Positions 24,397 to 33,555 are shown, counted from the stretch's first letter. The stretch: 55,839 nt of DNA from Lachnospiraceae bacterium (GCA_015056925.1 SVFJ01000012.1:1-55839); one strand, 5' to 3'. Notes: generated from the letters alone by a model not told the origin. Numbers and translations: made by a program.

Positions 24397-26079
24397 ATGG
24401 TAGTACAGCACAATCTTATGGCGATGAACGCCAACAGAATGTTGGGTCTGACAACCAATACAGTGTCTAACTCAACTGAGAAGTTATCCAGTGGTTATAG
24501 AATCAACAGAGCGGCTGATGATGCAGCTGGTTTGGCAATTTCCGAAAAGATGAGAAAGCAGGTGCGAGGCTTAACACAGGCATCTGCAAATGCAGAGGAT
24601 GGTATTTCCTGTGTACAGACAGCGGAAGGAGCGCTGGCTGAGGTACAGGAAATGCTTCAAAGAATGAATGAACTATGTGTACAGGCGGCAAATGGAACGA
24701 ATTCAAAGACTGACCGTCAGTATATTCAGGACGAGATAGATCAGCTTGTAACAGAGATGGATAGAATTGCGGAAACAACGAAATTTAATGAGACATTTTT
24801 GTTAAAGGGAGATCCATTAGGCGCGAAGAATAGCGTCTATATCACAAATTATTCGACGACCTATACAGAGAATCTTTTGCCGGATTCGGTGAAAAATGGA
24901 GCGATTACGCCAACAAGCTATAAGATGAATTATCTTGGAACAAATAATGTATATGTCGCAGATACAGAAATCTTGACATCGGGTCCAAGTATTGCTTTGG
25001 GGGCTGAAAAGATTCAAACAGGCGGCGATATTACAGAGTATTTGATGCATGAGGACGGTGTAAATAAGGGAAATGCAAATTTCAATAGCACATCCTATGT
25101 GGCATTTATTAACGTAGAACTGGATTCTGCTCTTGGAACCGGTGAAGATTTGACGACAGACGGTACATCTTCTATCGTGAGGTCTAAGAGAGATTTATAT
25201 ATATATAACACAGTAAACGGCACGATTACACGTATGACAGCAGGTGCTGAAATGACCAAGTATCTCAATGATGATAATACAATGGGTGAGGATTATCGTT
25301 TGATAGATATTCTGACGGGAACAGGTGGTACAACCAGCGATAGAGTAAAGGAAACTGTGTTAGGTGGTGCTGGAGCAGCAGATTTTGAATGGAATGATGC
25401 TGTGTTGGAAATTGACCAAAGTCTGCAGAAATTATATAACGCAGATGGTTTGGAAATCTCAGGTGTGGCTTTAAATAATTATTTTGATGAGAATGGTAAT
25501 TATATCGGTGGCTTGTACAAGACTGCACAGGCAACAGCAGAGGATGAGGTTTTTGCTTCTGTGAATGCACAGGGATATCAGAATCTTTTGGCTGCTGGAG
25601 CTGCACCGTCTACGATTGGTAAGTATATCACACAGTCTTCACAACAGATTGCAGCAGGGTTAGAGTTCAATCTTCATGTAGGAGCTCAGAGCGATAGAAA
25701 GAACAAGATTTCCGCAACGATTGAGACATTAACATCAGCAGGTCTTGGCGTAGATAAATTGTCTAGTGTAAATATTGGTATTGTGGATGAGACTGGTAAC
25801 AATGCAACGGATGCGATTGATGTTATAGATACTGCATTGCAGAGAATCTCTACACAGCGTTCAGCGCTTGGTGCTGTACAGAATCGATTAGAGCATACTG
25901 TAAAGAATCTTGATAATATCGTAGAAAATACAACGGCAGCTGAGGCTGCAATCAGAGATACTGATATGGCAGAGGAAATGGTTCGCTATGCGAATTCGAA
26001 TATCCTCCAGCAGGCAGGTCAAGCAATGCTTGCGCAGGCTAATCAGGCAAATGAGGGAGTATTGTCATTATTACAGTAA
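24397..26079 (+). CDS. hag: Flagellin 7
   Basis: 560-aa filament subunit and the most diverged of the seven in the conserved regions: [31 protein letters not shown] and the final [19 protein letters not shown] differ from the others. Cys occurs in GISCVQ and MNELCVQ. The central pair is NADGLEISG and DENGNYIGG. Start ATG 24397, not the in-frame ATG at 24361. It has no visible promoter of its own and probably depends on read-through from hag6. Confidence 0.93.
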   Translation: MVVQHNLMAMNANRMLGLTTNTVSNSTEKLSSGYRINRAADDAAGLAISEKMRKQVRGLTQASANAEDGISCVQTAEGALAEVQEMLQRMNELCVQAANGTNSKTDRQYIQDEIDQLVTEMDRIAETTKFNETFLLKGDPLGAKNSVYITNYSTTYTENLLPDSVKNGAITPTSYKMNYLGTNNVYVADTEILTSGPSIALGAEKIQTGGDITEYLMHEDGVNKGNANFNSTSYVAFINVELDSALGTGEDLTTDGTSSIVRSKRDLYIYNTVNGTITRMTAGAEMTKYLNDDNTMGEDYRLIDILTGTGGTTSDRVKETVLGGAGAADFEWNDAVLEIDQSLQKLYNADGLEISGVALNNYFDENGNYIGGLYKTAQATAEDEVFASVNAQGYQNLLAAGAAPSTIGKYITQSSQQIAAGLEFNLHVGAQSDRKNKISATIETLTSAGLGVDKLSSVNIGIVDETGNNATDAIDVIDTALQRISTQRSALGAVQNRLEHTVKNLDNIVENTTAAEAAIRDTDMAEEMVRYANSNILQQAGQAMLAQANQANEGVLSLLQ

Positions 26080-26099
26080 AAGAATAAGATATATTAGAA

Positions 26100-26135
26100 G
26101 CCTGTCTGCGAACTGCTTTCGTAGGCAGGCGTTTT
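26100..26135 (+). terminator. Intrinsic terminator closing the flagellin array
   Basis: A 13-bp stem (26100-26112 with 26118-26130, two G-T pairs), loop CTGCT, then GTTTTC. Confidence 0.85.
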
Positions 26136-26180
26136 CTTTTGTATAATTGTCTGAAAACTATAGAAAAACCACATTTTGTG

Positions 26181-26189
26181 TGATACAAT
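26181..26189 (+). promoter_or_regulatory. Candidate extended -10 promoter of glycosylation island
   Basis: TGATACAAT fits an extended -10; no good -35. It lies between the flagellin-array terminator and the first glycosyltransferase. Confidence 0.3.
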
Positions 26190-26241
26190 AAAGAATAAGG
26201 TTACATAACATGTGAATTATTGTAAAGTAAAGGGGAAAAAG

Positions 26242-27312
26242 ATGTCAAAGATTCCGATTTCGGTATGCATTATTGCAAAAAATGAGGAAAAGTATATAGA
26301 GGAATGCCTAAAAAGATTGCAACCATATGGTTTCGAAATTGTTGTAACAGATACAGGTTCTACTGATAGGACAAAGGAAATTGCTCAAAAGTATGCGGAT
26401 AAGGTATTGGATTTTGAATGGATTAATGATTTTAGTGCTGCAAGAAACTTTTGTGCACAGCATGCTTCAAATGCATGGATTTTATCAATAGATTGTGATG
26501 AATATGTAAGTAGCATTGATGTAGCAACTCTTCGCATTCTAATGCAGAAGTTTCCACGTTATACAGGAGTAATCAGACTGAAAAATCTTGTGATAGAGGC
26601 AGACGGAAAGCAAGGATATGGTACGGATGATGTTACAAGATTTTATAATCGAAATTATTATGGATTTGATTATCCGATTCATGAGCAGGTCTGTTCTCAT
26701 GTATTAAGTGAGAGAGAGGAGAAAATGCAGTGTTTTCTTATGCCGATGGAGGTGGTGCATCATGGATATGCTTTGCCACCAGAGGAAATGAAGGAGAAAC
26801 AGAGAAGAAATTTGGAATTATTATATAGAAATCTGAAAGATAATCCTGCAGAGCCTTATACTCTATTTCAGATTGCTCAATCTGAGTTTATATTAGGGAA
26901 TAATGAGAAAGCAATCGAATGTTATGAGAAAGGGTTGGCGCTAGAACCTTCACCTGAATTTGTATATGTGCAGGTGATGATTATTTCATTGGCAAAAGCA
27001 TATGTGAAAGTAGATAGAGAACCGGATGCTCTCGAATTGATGAATCGTTATGCAGATAGTTGCAAAACGGCGAAGTTTGTGTTCACGCATGCGGGGGTGT
27101 ATCTGGACAATAAGCAACCATTAAAGGCATTACTTTTGTATGTCAAAACGACTATGCTTCCGGATGCAGATACCTTAGGAGAAAATCTTATGCACTGTTA
27201 TGAGCATATTATTAGTCTCTATAGAGATATGGGAGACGATAAGATGGCTGATTTGTTTCAGGGGAAATATGAGGCATGTGCGGCAGAAAGAGAAAGGGTA
27301 ATGAACAGCTGA
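26242..27312 (+). CDS. TPR glycosyltransferase, GT2 family (flagellin-modifying, inferred)
   Basis: 356 aa. An N-terminal GT-A fold of family 2 (SVCIIAKNEEKYIEECL at residues 7-23, DTGSTDRTKE, NDFSAARNF, and the metal-binding DCD at 84-86) is followed by a helical C-terminal half with TPR-like repeats (GNNEKAIECYEKGLALEP). GT2 enzymes with TPR tails that sit next to flagellin genes commonly put the first sugar on Ser/Thr of flagellin; that role is inferred from position. ATG at 26242 follows AAAGGGGAAAAA. Its stop overlaps the start of a paralogue (TGATG). Confidence 0.8.
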   Translation: MSKIPISVCIIAKNEEKYIEECLKRLQPYGFEIVVTDTGSTDRTKEIAQKYADKVLDFEWINDFSAARNFCAQHASNAWILSIDCDEYVSSIDVATLRILMQKFPRYTGVIRLKNLVIEADGKQGYGTDDVTRFYNRNYYGFDYPIHEQVCSHVLSEREEKMQCFLMPMEVVHHGYALPPEEMKEKQRRNLELLYRNLKDNPAEPYTLFQIAQSEFILGNNEKAIECYEKGLALEPSPEFVYVQVMIISLAKAYVKVDREPDALELMNRYADSCKTAKFVFTHAGVYLDNKQPLKALLLYVKTTMLPDADTLGENLMHCYEHIISLYRDMGDDKMADLFQGKYEACAAERERVMNS

Positions 27313-28097
27313 TGGGGAAGACAAGGTTACCGATAAGTGTGTGTATAATAGCAAAGAATGAAGAAACATATATAGAGCGATGTCTTGAACATCTAAAACC
27401 ATACGGCATGGAAATTGTGGTAGTAGATACAGGTTCTGAGGATGCGACAAAGGATATTGCTAAGCGTTACACGGATAAGGTATATGATTTTGGATGGGTA
27501 GATGATTTTAGTGCGGCAAGAAATTATGCGGCATCAAAGGCTTCAAATAACTGGATATTGGTACTAGATTGTGATGAGTATTTGCTACAATTGAACGAAA
27601 GCGCATTAAGAATCTGCATGCAGCAGCATGTAAAGCATACTGGTGTTTTAAAGCTACGTAATCTATATACACAGCCAAATGGTCAGAAAGCGTATAGAGT
27701 TGATGGGGTGCCAAGATTCTATAATCGTAATTTTTTTGAATACAGATTTCGAATCCATGAGCAGATAACACCGAAGCATCAAAAAGACCTGACGGAAGTT
27801 GTACTGTATACCTATGAGCTTCCGATGGTGGTAGAGCATCACGGGTATGATATTACACCTGAGGAAATGAAGAAGAAGCAGGAACGTAATCTTAAACTTT
27901 TAGAAGCCGGACTTGGTGAGATGGGCTGTGACGACTATCTGTACTTTCAGATAGGACAGTCGAATCTGATATTAGGAAATTGTGAAAAGGCAGTAGAAGC
28001 TTTTGAAAAGTGCTTTGCGCTACAACCGGATGAACGTAAGGGCTATATGAAGGTGGCAAGAGCGTCTTATGCAAAAGCTTTGGAGAGAGTGGGGTAG
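27312..28097 (+). CDS. Second GT2-family glycosyltransferase, paralogue of the preceding gene
   Basis: 261 aa, clearly a tandem duplicate of the upstream gene (SVCIIAKNEETYIERCL, DTGSEDATKDIA, VDDFSAARNY, metal-binding DCD at 86-88) but with a shorter C-terminus holding only about one TPR-like unit (GNCEKAVEAFEKCFALQP). The start is placed at ATG 27312, overlapping the upstream stop, so translation is probably coupled. The two copies could add different sugars or act on different flagellin classes. Confidence 0.8.
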   Translation: MGKTRLPISVCIIAKNEETYIERCLEHLKPYGMEIVVVDTGSEDATKDIAKRYTDKVYDFGWVDDFSAARNYAASKASNNWILVLDCDEYLLQLNESALRICMQQHVKHTGVLKLRNLYTQPNGQKAYRVDGVPRFYNRNFFEYRFRIHEQITPKHQKDLTEVVLYTYELPMVVEHHGYDITPEEMKKKQERNLKLLEAGLGEMGCDDYLYFQIGQSNLILGNCEKAVEAFEKCFALQPDERKGYMKVARASYAKALERVG

Positions 28098-28101
28098 GAA
28101 G

Positions 28102-28806
28102 ATGAATATAGCGGTAATACTGGCTGCGGGAGTAGACCCGAACTTTCAGATGGATATCCCGAAGCAGTTTGTGAATGTGTATAATAGACCAATTATTGTA
28201 TATACATTAGAAAAATTTCAGAGACATCCGGAGATAGATGCGATTATGGTAGCGTGTCTTCCAGGATGGGAAAATATGGTAACTGCATACGCAAAACAGT
28301 TTGATATAGATAAGCTGAAATGGGTTATTTCAGGAGGTAAAACAGGACAGGAAAGCTCTAAGCTTGCGATTGACAGGCTTATGGAGGAGTGCAAAGAAGA
28401 AGATATTGTTGTCTTACACGATGCAATTCGTCCTATGGTAACAGATGAGATTATTTCAGACAGTATATACACCTGTAAGAAGAAGGGAATGGGTGTAGCA
28501 GCTGTTGTTTCCATGGATAATGTGATGATGACGAGTGATGGTATTACAGGAAATCGCACGATTTCCAGATATGCTTTTAGACGTATTCAGACACCTCAAA
28601 CATATCAATTGGGAGAGGTGTGGAAAGCACATCAGGAGGCTTTAGAGCAGGGGATAATAAATGAAAATGATACCAACAATATGATTTCACGTCTAGGGAG
28701 AGATGTGACATTATCAAAGGGGTCAGATACGAATTTGAAGATTAATACAGTAGAAGATGTGGAAATGTTTAAGGCGCTTTTTAATATGTATTGTGGAGAT
28801 TACTAA
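28102..28806 (+). CDS. IspD/TarI-like cytidylyltransferase, degenerate nucleotide loop
   Basis: 234 aa of the 2-C-methylerythritol/ribitol-phosphate cytidylyltransferase family, which makes CDP-alcohols from CTP. PKQF (31-34 region), LHDAIRPMVTDEII and RRIQTPQTYQLGEV are intact. The CTP loop, normally L-A-[AG]-G-x-G-x-R, reads LAAGVDPNFQMDIPKQF: the second Gly is Asp and the Arg is Asn. Catalysis is therefore doubtful; it may partner with the intact paralogue downstream. ATG 28102 follows TAGGAAG. Confidence 0.75.
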   Translation: MNIAVILAAGVDPNFQMDIPKQFVNVYNRPIIVYTLEKFQRHPEIDAIMVACLPGWENMVTAYAKQFDIDKLKWVISGGKTGQESSKLAIDRLMEECKEEDIVVLHDAIRPMVTDEIISDSIYTCKKKGMGVAAVVSMDNVMMTSDGITGNRTISRYAFRRIQTPQTYQLGEVWKAHQEALEQGIINENDTNNMISRLGRDVTLSKGSDTNLKINTVEDVEMFKALFNMYCGDY

Positions 28807-28877
28807 GGAAAAGGGGAGAAATAGCCGAAAGAAATATTGAGCAACTCAATACTTCTGAAAGGTTAAGAGGTGAGTGT

Positions 28878-29654
28878 ATGAACATAGCTTTGATTTTGGC
28901 GGGGGGAACAGGAAGCAGAACAGAACAGTCTGTTCCAAAGCAGTTTATCAGTATATATGAAAAACCTATCATTATTTATACCCTAGAGGCATTTGAAAGG
29001 CATCCAGAGGTGGATGCGATTATTGTATCCTGCATCGAGGGCTGGCAGGACGTGCTAAAGGGCTATGCCAAGGCAGCAGGAATTAAGAAATTACGCTGGG
29101 TAATTGAGGGCGGTGATAATGGACAAGCGTCGGCAAGAAAAGCCTTGCTAGCACTGGAAGAAGTCTGCGTGGAGGATGACATTATCATTATTCATGATGC
29201 AGTCAGGCCGATGATAACAGAGGAAATCATAACAGACTGTATAGAAAAAGCAAAGGAATATGGCTCGGGTTTATCGGCTGTGCGTTGTCAGGAAACGATT
29301 ATGCGTACCGATAATGGTGAGAATGGCTCAGAGGGTATTGATAGAAACGATATTATGCGAGTGCAAACACCACAGGCATATCAATACGGAAAGGTACTAT
29401 GGGCGCATAAGGAAGCATTGAACAGAGGAATTACCAATGCGGTGTATACCAATACATTAATGCTGGAGTTAGGAGCAGACTTGCATTTCTCACTTGGCAG
29501 CAATAAGAATATTAAAATAACAACATTGGAAGATATTGACATGTTTAAGGCGATGTATAGCACGGAGAGAGACAGCTGGTTGAAGAGTGGTAAGGATAAG
29601 GAAGGGGCAAAGGTGACGCCTTATCGTGGCAGAGTGATGGAAATTGCAAAATAG
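28878..29654 (+). CDS. IspD/TarI-like cytidylyltransferase
   Basis: 258 aa with all family motifs: LAGGTGSRTEQSVPKQF with intact Gly-x-Gly-x-Arg and Lys, IIHDAVRPMITEEII, and RVQTPQAYQYGKVL. It would activate an alcohol phosphate (glycerol, ribitol or another) with CTP. Placed between the GTs and a CDP-glycerol-type transferase, it is more likely a TarI/TagD-type supplier of an activated phospho-alcohol than the isoprenoid enzyme IspD; substrate not determinable. ATG 28878 follows AGAGGTGAG. The C-terminal about 25 residues are an extra basic tail. Confidence 0.78.
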   Translation: MNIALILAGGTGSRTEQSVPKQFISIYEKPIIIYTLEAFERHPEVDAIIVSCIEGWQDVLKGYAKAAGIKKLRWVIEGGDNGQASARKALLALEEVCVEDDIIIIHDAVRPMITEEIITDCIEKAKEYGSGLSAVRCQETIMRTDNGENGSEGIDRNDIMRVQTPQAYQYGKVLWAHKEALNRGITNAVYTNTLMLELGADLHFSLGSNKNIKITTLEDIDMFKAMYSTERDSWLKSGKDKEGAKVTPYRGRVMEIAK

Positions 29655-29669
29655 AGAATGCAAGAAAGA

Positions 29670-29703
29670 GGATACTTTATCGGGACGATAGGGTATTCTT
29701 TTT
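29670..29703 (+). terminator. Intrinsic terminator after cytidylyltransferase gene
   Basis: A 12-bp stem (29670-29681 with 29687-29698, several G-T pairs), loop GGGAC, TTTTT. Confidence 0.65.
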
Positions 29704-29755
29704 GCTTTAAAAATGATAAAAGTCTGATAATTGTATGGTAATTCCAACTAAAGTG

Positions 29756-29764
29756 TGCTAAAAT
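29756..29764 (+). promoter_or_regulatory. Candidate extended -10 promoter
   Basis: TGCTAAAAT with a poor -35 (TGGTAA). It would start transcription of the long glycan-gene run after the terminator at 29670-29703. Confidence 0.35.
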
Positions 29765-29837
29765 TATGGTAGACATAATGTGTTTTCATAAGATAATAAG
29801 GGGAACTTGTGAAAACGAGACAGCTTGAGGGGACAGC

Positions 29838-32288
29838 ATGAGAAAAGTACAGCAGCAGGAGATACTGGAATTAGTAAAAACTCTGCATGAAGCACATGTG
29901 GAGATAAAGGAGAATATAAAAAAAGGGCAGAATCATATCGCACAGAGTATACTGGCAGACTGTCAGGAGTGTGCAATCAGTATTGGAAATGTGATAGAAG
30001 CCTTTGAGGGAGAAGGCTTTGTTACCATATCTTTTTTGGAGGAATACTGTCAGGTACTCTTTCAATCTCATGAAAGCTTGAATGATACCAATGTAAATGA
30101 AAATCGAATTTATAAGAACTTGGAGAAGCAATTGATACGGATAGAGAATAGCATTAAGACTGATATTCCTATCCGTAAGGAGATTGCTTTTTTTCCGTAC
30201 AAGGCGTCTATGTGGGATTCGTTGGAAAGTATCTATCTGGCGGCAAAGGAAGACCCGGATGTGGATGCGTACTGCGTGCCAATACCTTACTTCGATTTAA
30301 ATCCTGACAGGAGCTTTGGTAAGATGCATTATGAAGGCTTAGAATATCCAAAGAATATAGAGGTAATTGATTGGCAGACCTATAACTTTGAAGAAAGAAA
30401 GCCGGATGTGATCTATATTCATAATCCCTATGATAACTGGAATTTGGTAACGAGTGTGCATCCAAGATTCTATTCGGACAGATTAAAGGTAGCGACGGAA
30501 GAGCTGGTGTATGTGCCGTATTTTGTCTTGGGTGAAATAGAACCTGCAGATCAGCAAGCGATAGATGGCATGAAACATTTTTGCTTTTTGCCGGGAGTTA
30601 TTAATGCAGATAAGGTTATCTTGCAATCTGAAAATATGGCTAAGATATATGTAAATGAGTATTTAAAAGCTGCAAATGCGAATGGACTGATTGGAAAGCA
30701 TATTGATAGAGAGGCCTTGAACAAGAAATTTTTAGGAATTGGCTCGCCTAAACTTGAAAAAGTGAAAAAAACAAAGAGGGAAGACTTAGAGATACCGGAT
30801 GAATGGCTGAGGATTATAGAAAAGCCTGATGGAAGTTGGAAGAAAATTATTTTCTATAATACTGGTATTGCAGCGCTATTAGAGCATAATGAGAAGATGC
30901 TTGAGAAGATGAAATGGGTTTTTAACATCTTTAAGGAAAATCAGGATGAAGTGGCATTGCTTTGGAGACCGCATCCACTGATTAAGAATACAGTCTCAGC
31001 TATGAGACCATGGCTATGGGAAGAGTATGATAAGCTAGTGCAACAGTATAGGAAAGAGGGCTGGGGCATCTATGATGATACGGCTGACATGGATAGAGCT
31101 GTGGTGCTGAGTGATGCGTATTATGGTGACAAGAGTAGTGTAGTGCAGATGTATCAGCAGACGGGGAAGCCTGTGATGATACAAACGGTTGAATGGGTAG
31201 GAGGCCATGCAAATAAAAAAATGTTTCGGAAATATAGTTGGTGTGAAAAAGGGGATGAAATATGGTTTCCAGCTGCCAACATAAATGGTTTGTTTAGTTA
31301 TCATAGGAAGACAAGGGAAACGAGGTATATATCTAAGCTGTTAGACGAAAAGGCGGATGATAGGTGTGGAATTTTTGGAATGATTCAAGATGATAATAAA
31401 TTATACATACTCCCTTATTTGTCAGAACAGATATTGATTTTTGATTTAGAAAAAGGATTAGAAAAACGCGTAGATATGGGGAAAAAGCCGCTTTTAAAAC
31501 AGGCAGTCATTAATAAAGAGAAAAAATGTATGTATCTTTTTGGTGATGGTGATTCCTATAAATTAGACATGCAAACACATGTGATTCAAACAATATTTAA
31601 TCCATTTGTAGATAAAAATAATGGATTGGGAATGATGGTCTATGGAGATACGCCCTGTGTTGTAGGCAATTCGGTATTTTATCCGGCGGTTAGAGAAGAT
31701 GCAGTTATAGAGTTTGATGTGGAACGAGAATGTTTTGTGATACATGAACTTCAGAAACGAAACAGCAAATATAATACGATAGCATTTGATGGACGCAATT
31801 TTTGGCTGTCAGGAAATCAGAGAAATATTGTGCGTTGGAACAGGGATAAGAAGGAAGAAGAGGTGTTAGATGTATTTCCAGAAGGATTTGGATTACGTGA
31901 TGAAAAAGCTACATTTTTGTTTACGATAAGTATTGTAATGAAAAATGAAGTTTTCTTTATGCCTTGGAATGCCAATATGTTACTTAAAATGAATTTGACA
32001 AATAAAAAAATAGAAAAGTTGAAAAAATTTCCGGAAAATGTGATGTGTTGGTTTGCGAAAAAGTGGGATGATACACATATTTACACCGAGATTTGTAATG
32101 AGAATTATAGTGTTTTGAAGGAAAGTATCATTATCGATACTGATGGTAGTAAGGTAGAAGATGATGTTTTTACGATAAAGAAAGACTTGGATAAAATTTT
32201 GGAAGCGGGAATTGTGGAAGGTATTAAAAACGAAAATAATTTTCGGGATTTGAAAGATTTGCTGGAATATAAAGGGGATATAAAATGA
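29838..32288 (+). CDS. CDP-glycerol glycerophosphotransferase-like protein with C-terminal propeller-like domain
   Basis: 816 aa. Residues 1-110 are helical. Residues 115-455 resemble the CDP-glycerol:polyol phosphotransferase family (TagB/TagF type), including IAFFPYKASMWDSLESIYLA, VIYIHNPYDNW, LLWRPHPL and the DAYYGDKSSVVQMYQQTGKP nucleotide-site region. Residues about 460-790 form repeated beta-rich units of about 45-50 residues (e.g. NKLYILPYLSEQILIFDLE, DGRNFWLSGNQRNIVRWN), like propeller blades. Expected to transfer a phospho-alcohol from a CDP donor made by the upstream enzyme. Overlaps the next gene by four bases (ATGA). Confidence 0.72.
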   Translation: MRKVQQQEILELVKTLHEAHVEIKENIKKGQNHIAQSILADCQECAISIGNVIEAFEGEGFVTISFLEEYCQVLFQSHESLNDTNVNENRIYKNLEKQLIRIENSIKTDIPIRKEIAFFPYKASMWDSLESIYLAAKEDPDVDAYCVPIPYFDLNPDRSFGKMHYEGLEYPKNIEVIDWQTYNFEERKPDVIYIHNPYDNWNLVTSVHPRFYSDRLKVATEELVYVPYFVLGEIEPADQQAIDGMKHFCFLPGVINADKVILQSENMAKIYVNEYLKAANANGLIGKHIDREALNKKFLGIGSPKLEKVKKTKREDLEIPDEWLRIIEKPDGSWKKIIFYNTGIAALLEHNEKMLEKMKWVFNIFKENQDEVALLWRPHPLIKNTVSAMRPWLWEEYDKLVQQYRKEGWGIYDDTADMDRAVVLSDAYYGDKSSVVQMYQQTGKPVMIQTVEWVGGHANKKMFRKYSWCEKGDEIWFPAANINGLFSYHRKTRETRYISKLLDEKADDRCGIFGMIQDDNKLYILPYLSEQILIFDLEKGLEKRVDMGKKPLLKQAVINKEKKCMYLFGDGDSYKLDMQTHVIQTIFNPFVDKNNGLGMMVYGDTPCVVGNSVFYPAVREDAVIEFDVERECFVIHELQKRNSKYNTIAFDGRNFWLSGNQRNIVRWNRDKKEEEVLDVFPEGFGLRDEKATFLFTISIVMKNEVFFMPWNANMLLKMNLTNKKIEKLKKFPENVMCWFAKKWDDTHIYTEICNENYSVLKESIIIDTDGSKVEDDVFTIKKDLDKILEAGIVEGIKNENNFRDLKDLLEYKGDIK

Positions 32289-33517
32289 ATAAAGTAATCT
32301 ATTTACAATGTGATATGAGATATAATCCGTACATGTTATACCAAATTGACGGAGAAGTAGCACTACAGCGTACACTCAACAAGGTGCGTGAACTAGGTGA
32401 GAATCATATAGTAGCAGGAATATATGATTGTGATGAGAATAAAGATTTAATTGAATTGCTTAGGAGAAATGATGTAGCTGTACAAATATCAAATGAAGAA
32501 AATGTTACGAAAAGAATGATTGATGTGGTTCGCACGAGTGAAGCGGATTATGTGATAAGAGTAAGTGGTGATATGTGTTTGTTGGATGTAAAAACCACAA
32601 GATTTGTATTAAGAGAAATGCAGGAAGGAGATTATGAATTCTTCTACTATAGTGGATTGAATGGATGTGTACCTGATATCGTGAAGGTAAAAGTGCTTCT
32701 GAATCATGAAGAAAGTTTGTGTAAGTCAAATAGGTACTTTGATGCATTGGAAACACAGGATGGGATTATGAAATATATGCCTGAAATTCCTTTACATAGT
32801 CTGTGTTATCCGGTGAAAGTAAATTCAAAGGGAAGTCTTTTGTGGATAGAGCACATTATTAAGAATAATCTAGATATTTATGAATTATCGAATCGCATTG
32901 CGACGGCAATTACTGCTAAGGATAGTGAATTAGTAAAAACAGGACTTTTGGCTGAATGGGGATTGCCACAGGATAAGAAGACTTTCTTTATGGATGAAAA
33001 CGGAGAAATAAATCCTTGGTTAGCGATGCCCGTTATAGAAATATTGAAAGAAAAAGTTACGAAGGAACACAGAGTGTTTGAATGGGGAGCAGGAAATTCG
33101 ACGCTGTTTTGGTCACAACGAGCTAAAAGTGTTGTGTCGGTTGAAATAGATGAAAAGTGGTGCGATATGGTCCGAGAAATGGTAGGAGATAACGCAACAG
33201 TAAAATATATAGATTATCATAGGGAACCGCAAAGAGTTTGCAACTCGATTTTAGATGAAGAGATATTGTTTGATATCATATTGATAGATGGTTTATATGA
33301 TAGGGATTTGTGTGCCAAAGCAGCAGTAGAAAGAATAAAAGAGAATGGCGTGATTATAGTAGATAATACAGATGTTGAGGAGTATAAGGGTGCTGTTTGC
33401 TTTTTGAAGGAACAGGGTTTTTTACATTTGAAATTAACGGGACTTATATATGGTTGGGCAGGACATAATTGTACAACATCACTGTTTTATAGAAAAGGAA
33501 ATTTTATGAATTTGTAG
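32285..33517 (+). CDS. SpsF-like nucleotidyltransferase domain fused to class I methyltransferase
   Basis: 410 aa. Residues 1-230 resemble SpsF/CMP-KDO-synthetase-like cytidylyltransferases (SEADYVIRVSGDMCLLD matches VVRITGDCPLID), but the nucleotide loop A-R-x-x-S-x-R-L-P-G-K is replaced by CDMRYNPYMLYQIDG, so activity is uncertain. Residues about 245-405 are a SAM methyltransferase: EWGAGNSTLFWSQRAKSVVS (motif I), VEID (motif II), FDIILIDG. Translationally coupled to the preceding gene through ATGA. Likely methylates part of the glycan or its amino-acid-like substituent (inference). Confidence 0.62.
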   Translation: MNKVIYLQCDMRYNPYMLYQIDGEVALQRTLNKVRELGENHIVAGIYDCDENKDLIELLRRNDVAVQISNEENVTKRMIDVVRTSEADYVIRVSGDMCLLDVKTTRFVLREMQEGDYEFFYYSGLNGCVPDIVKVKVLLNHEESLCKSNRYFDALETQDGIMKYMPEIPLHSLCYPVKVNSKGSLLWIEHIIKNNLDIYELSNRIATAITAKDSELVKTGLLAEWGLPQDKKTFFMDENGEINPWLAMPVIEILKEKVTKEHRVFEWGAGNSTLFWSQRAKSVVSVEIDEKWCDMVREMVGDNATVKYIDYHREPQRVCNSILDEEILFDIILIDGLYDRDLCAKAAVERIKENGVIIVDNTDVEEYKGAVCFLKEQGFLHLKLTGLIYGWAGHNCTTSLFYRKGNFMNL

Positions 33518-33555
33518 TATATTCTTAAAAGGGTGTAGAAGGAGATAAATAGAAT

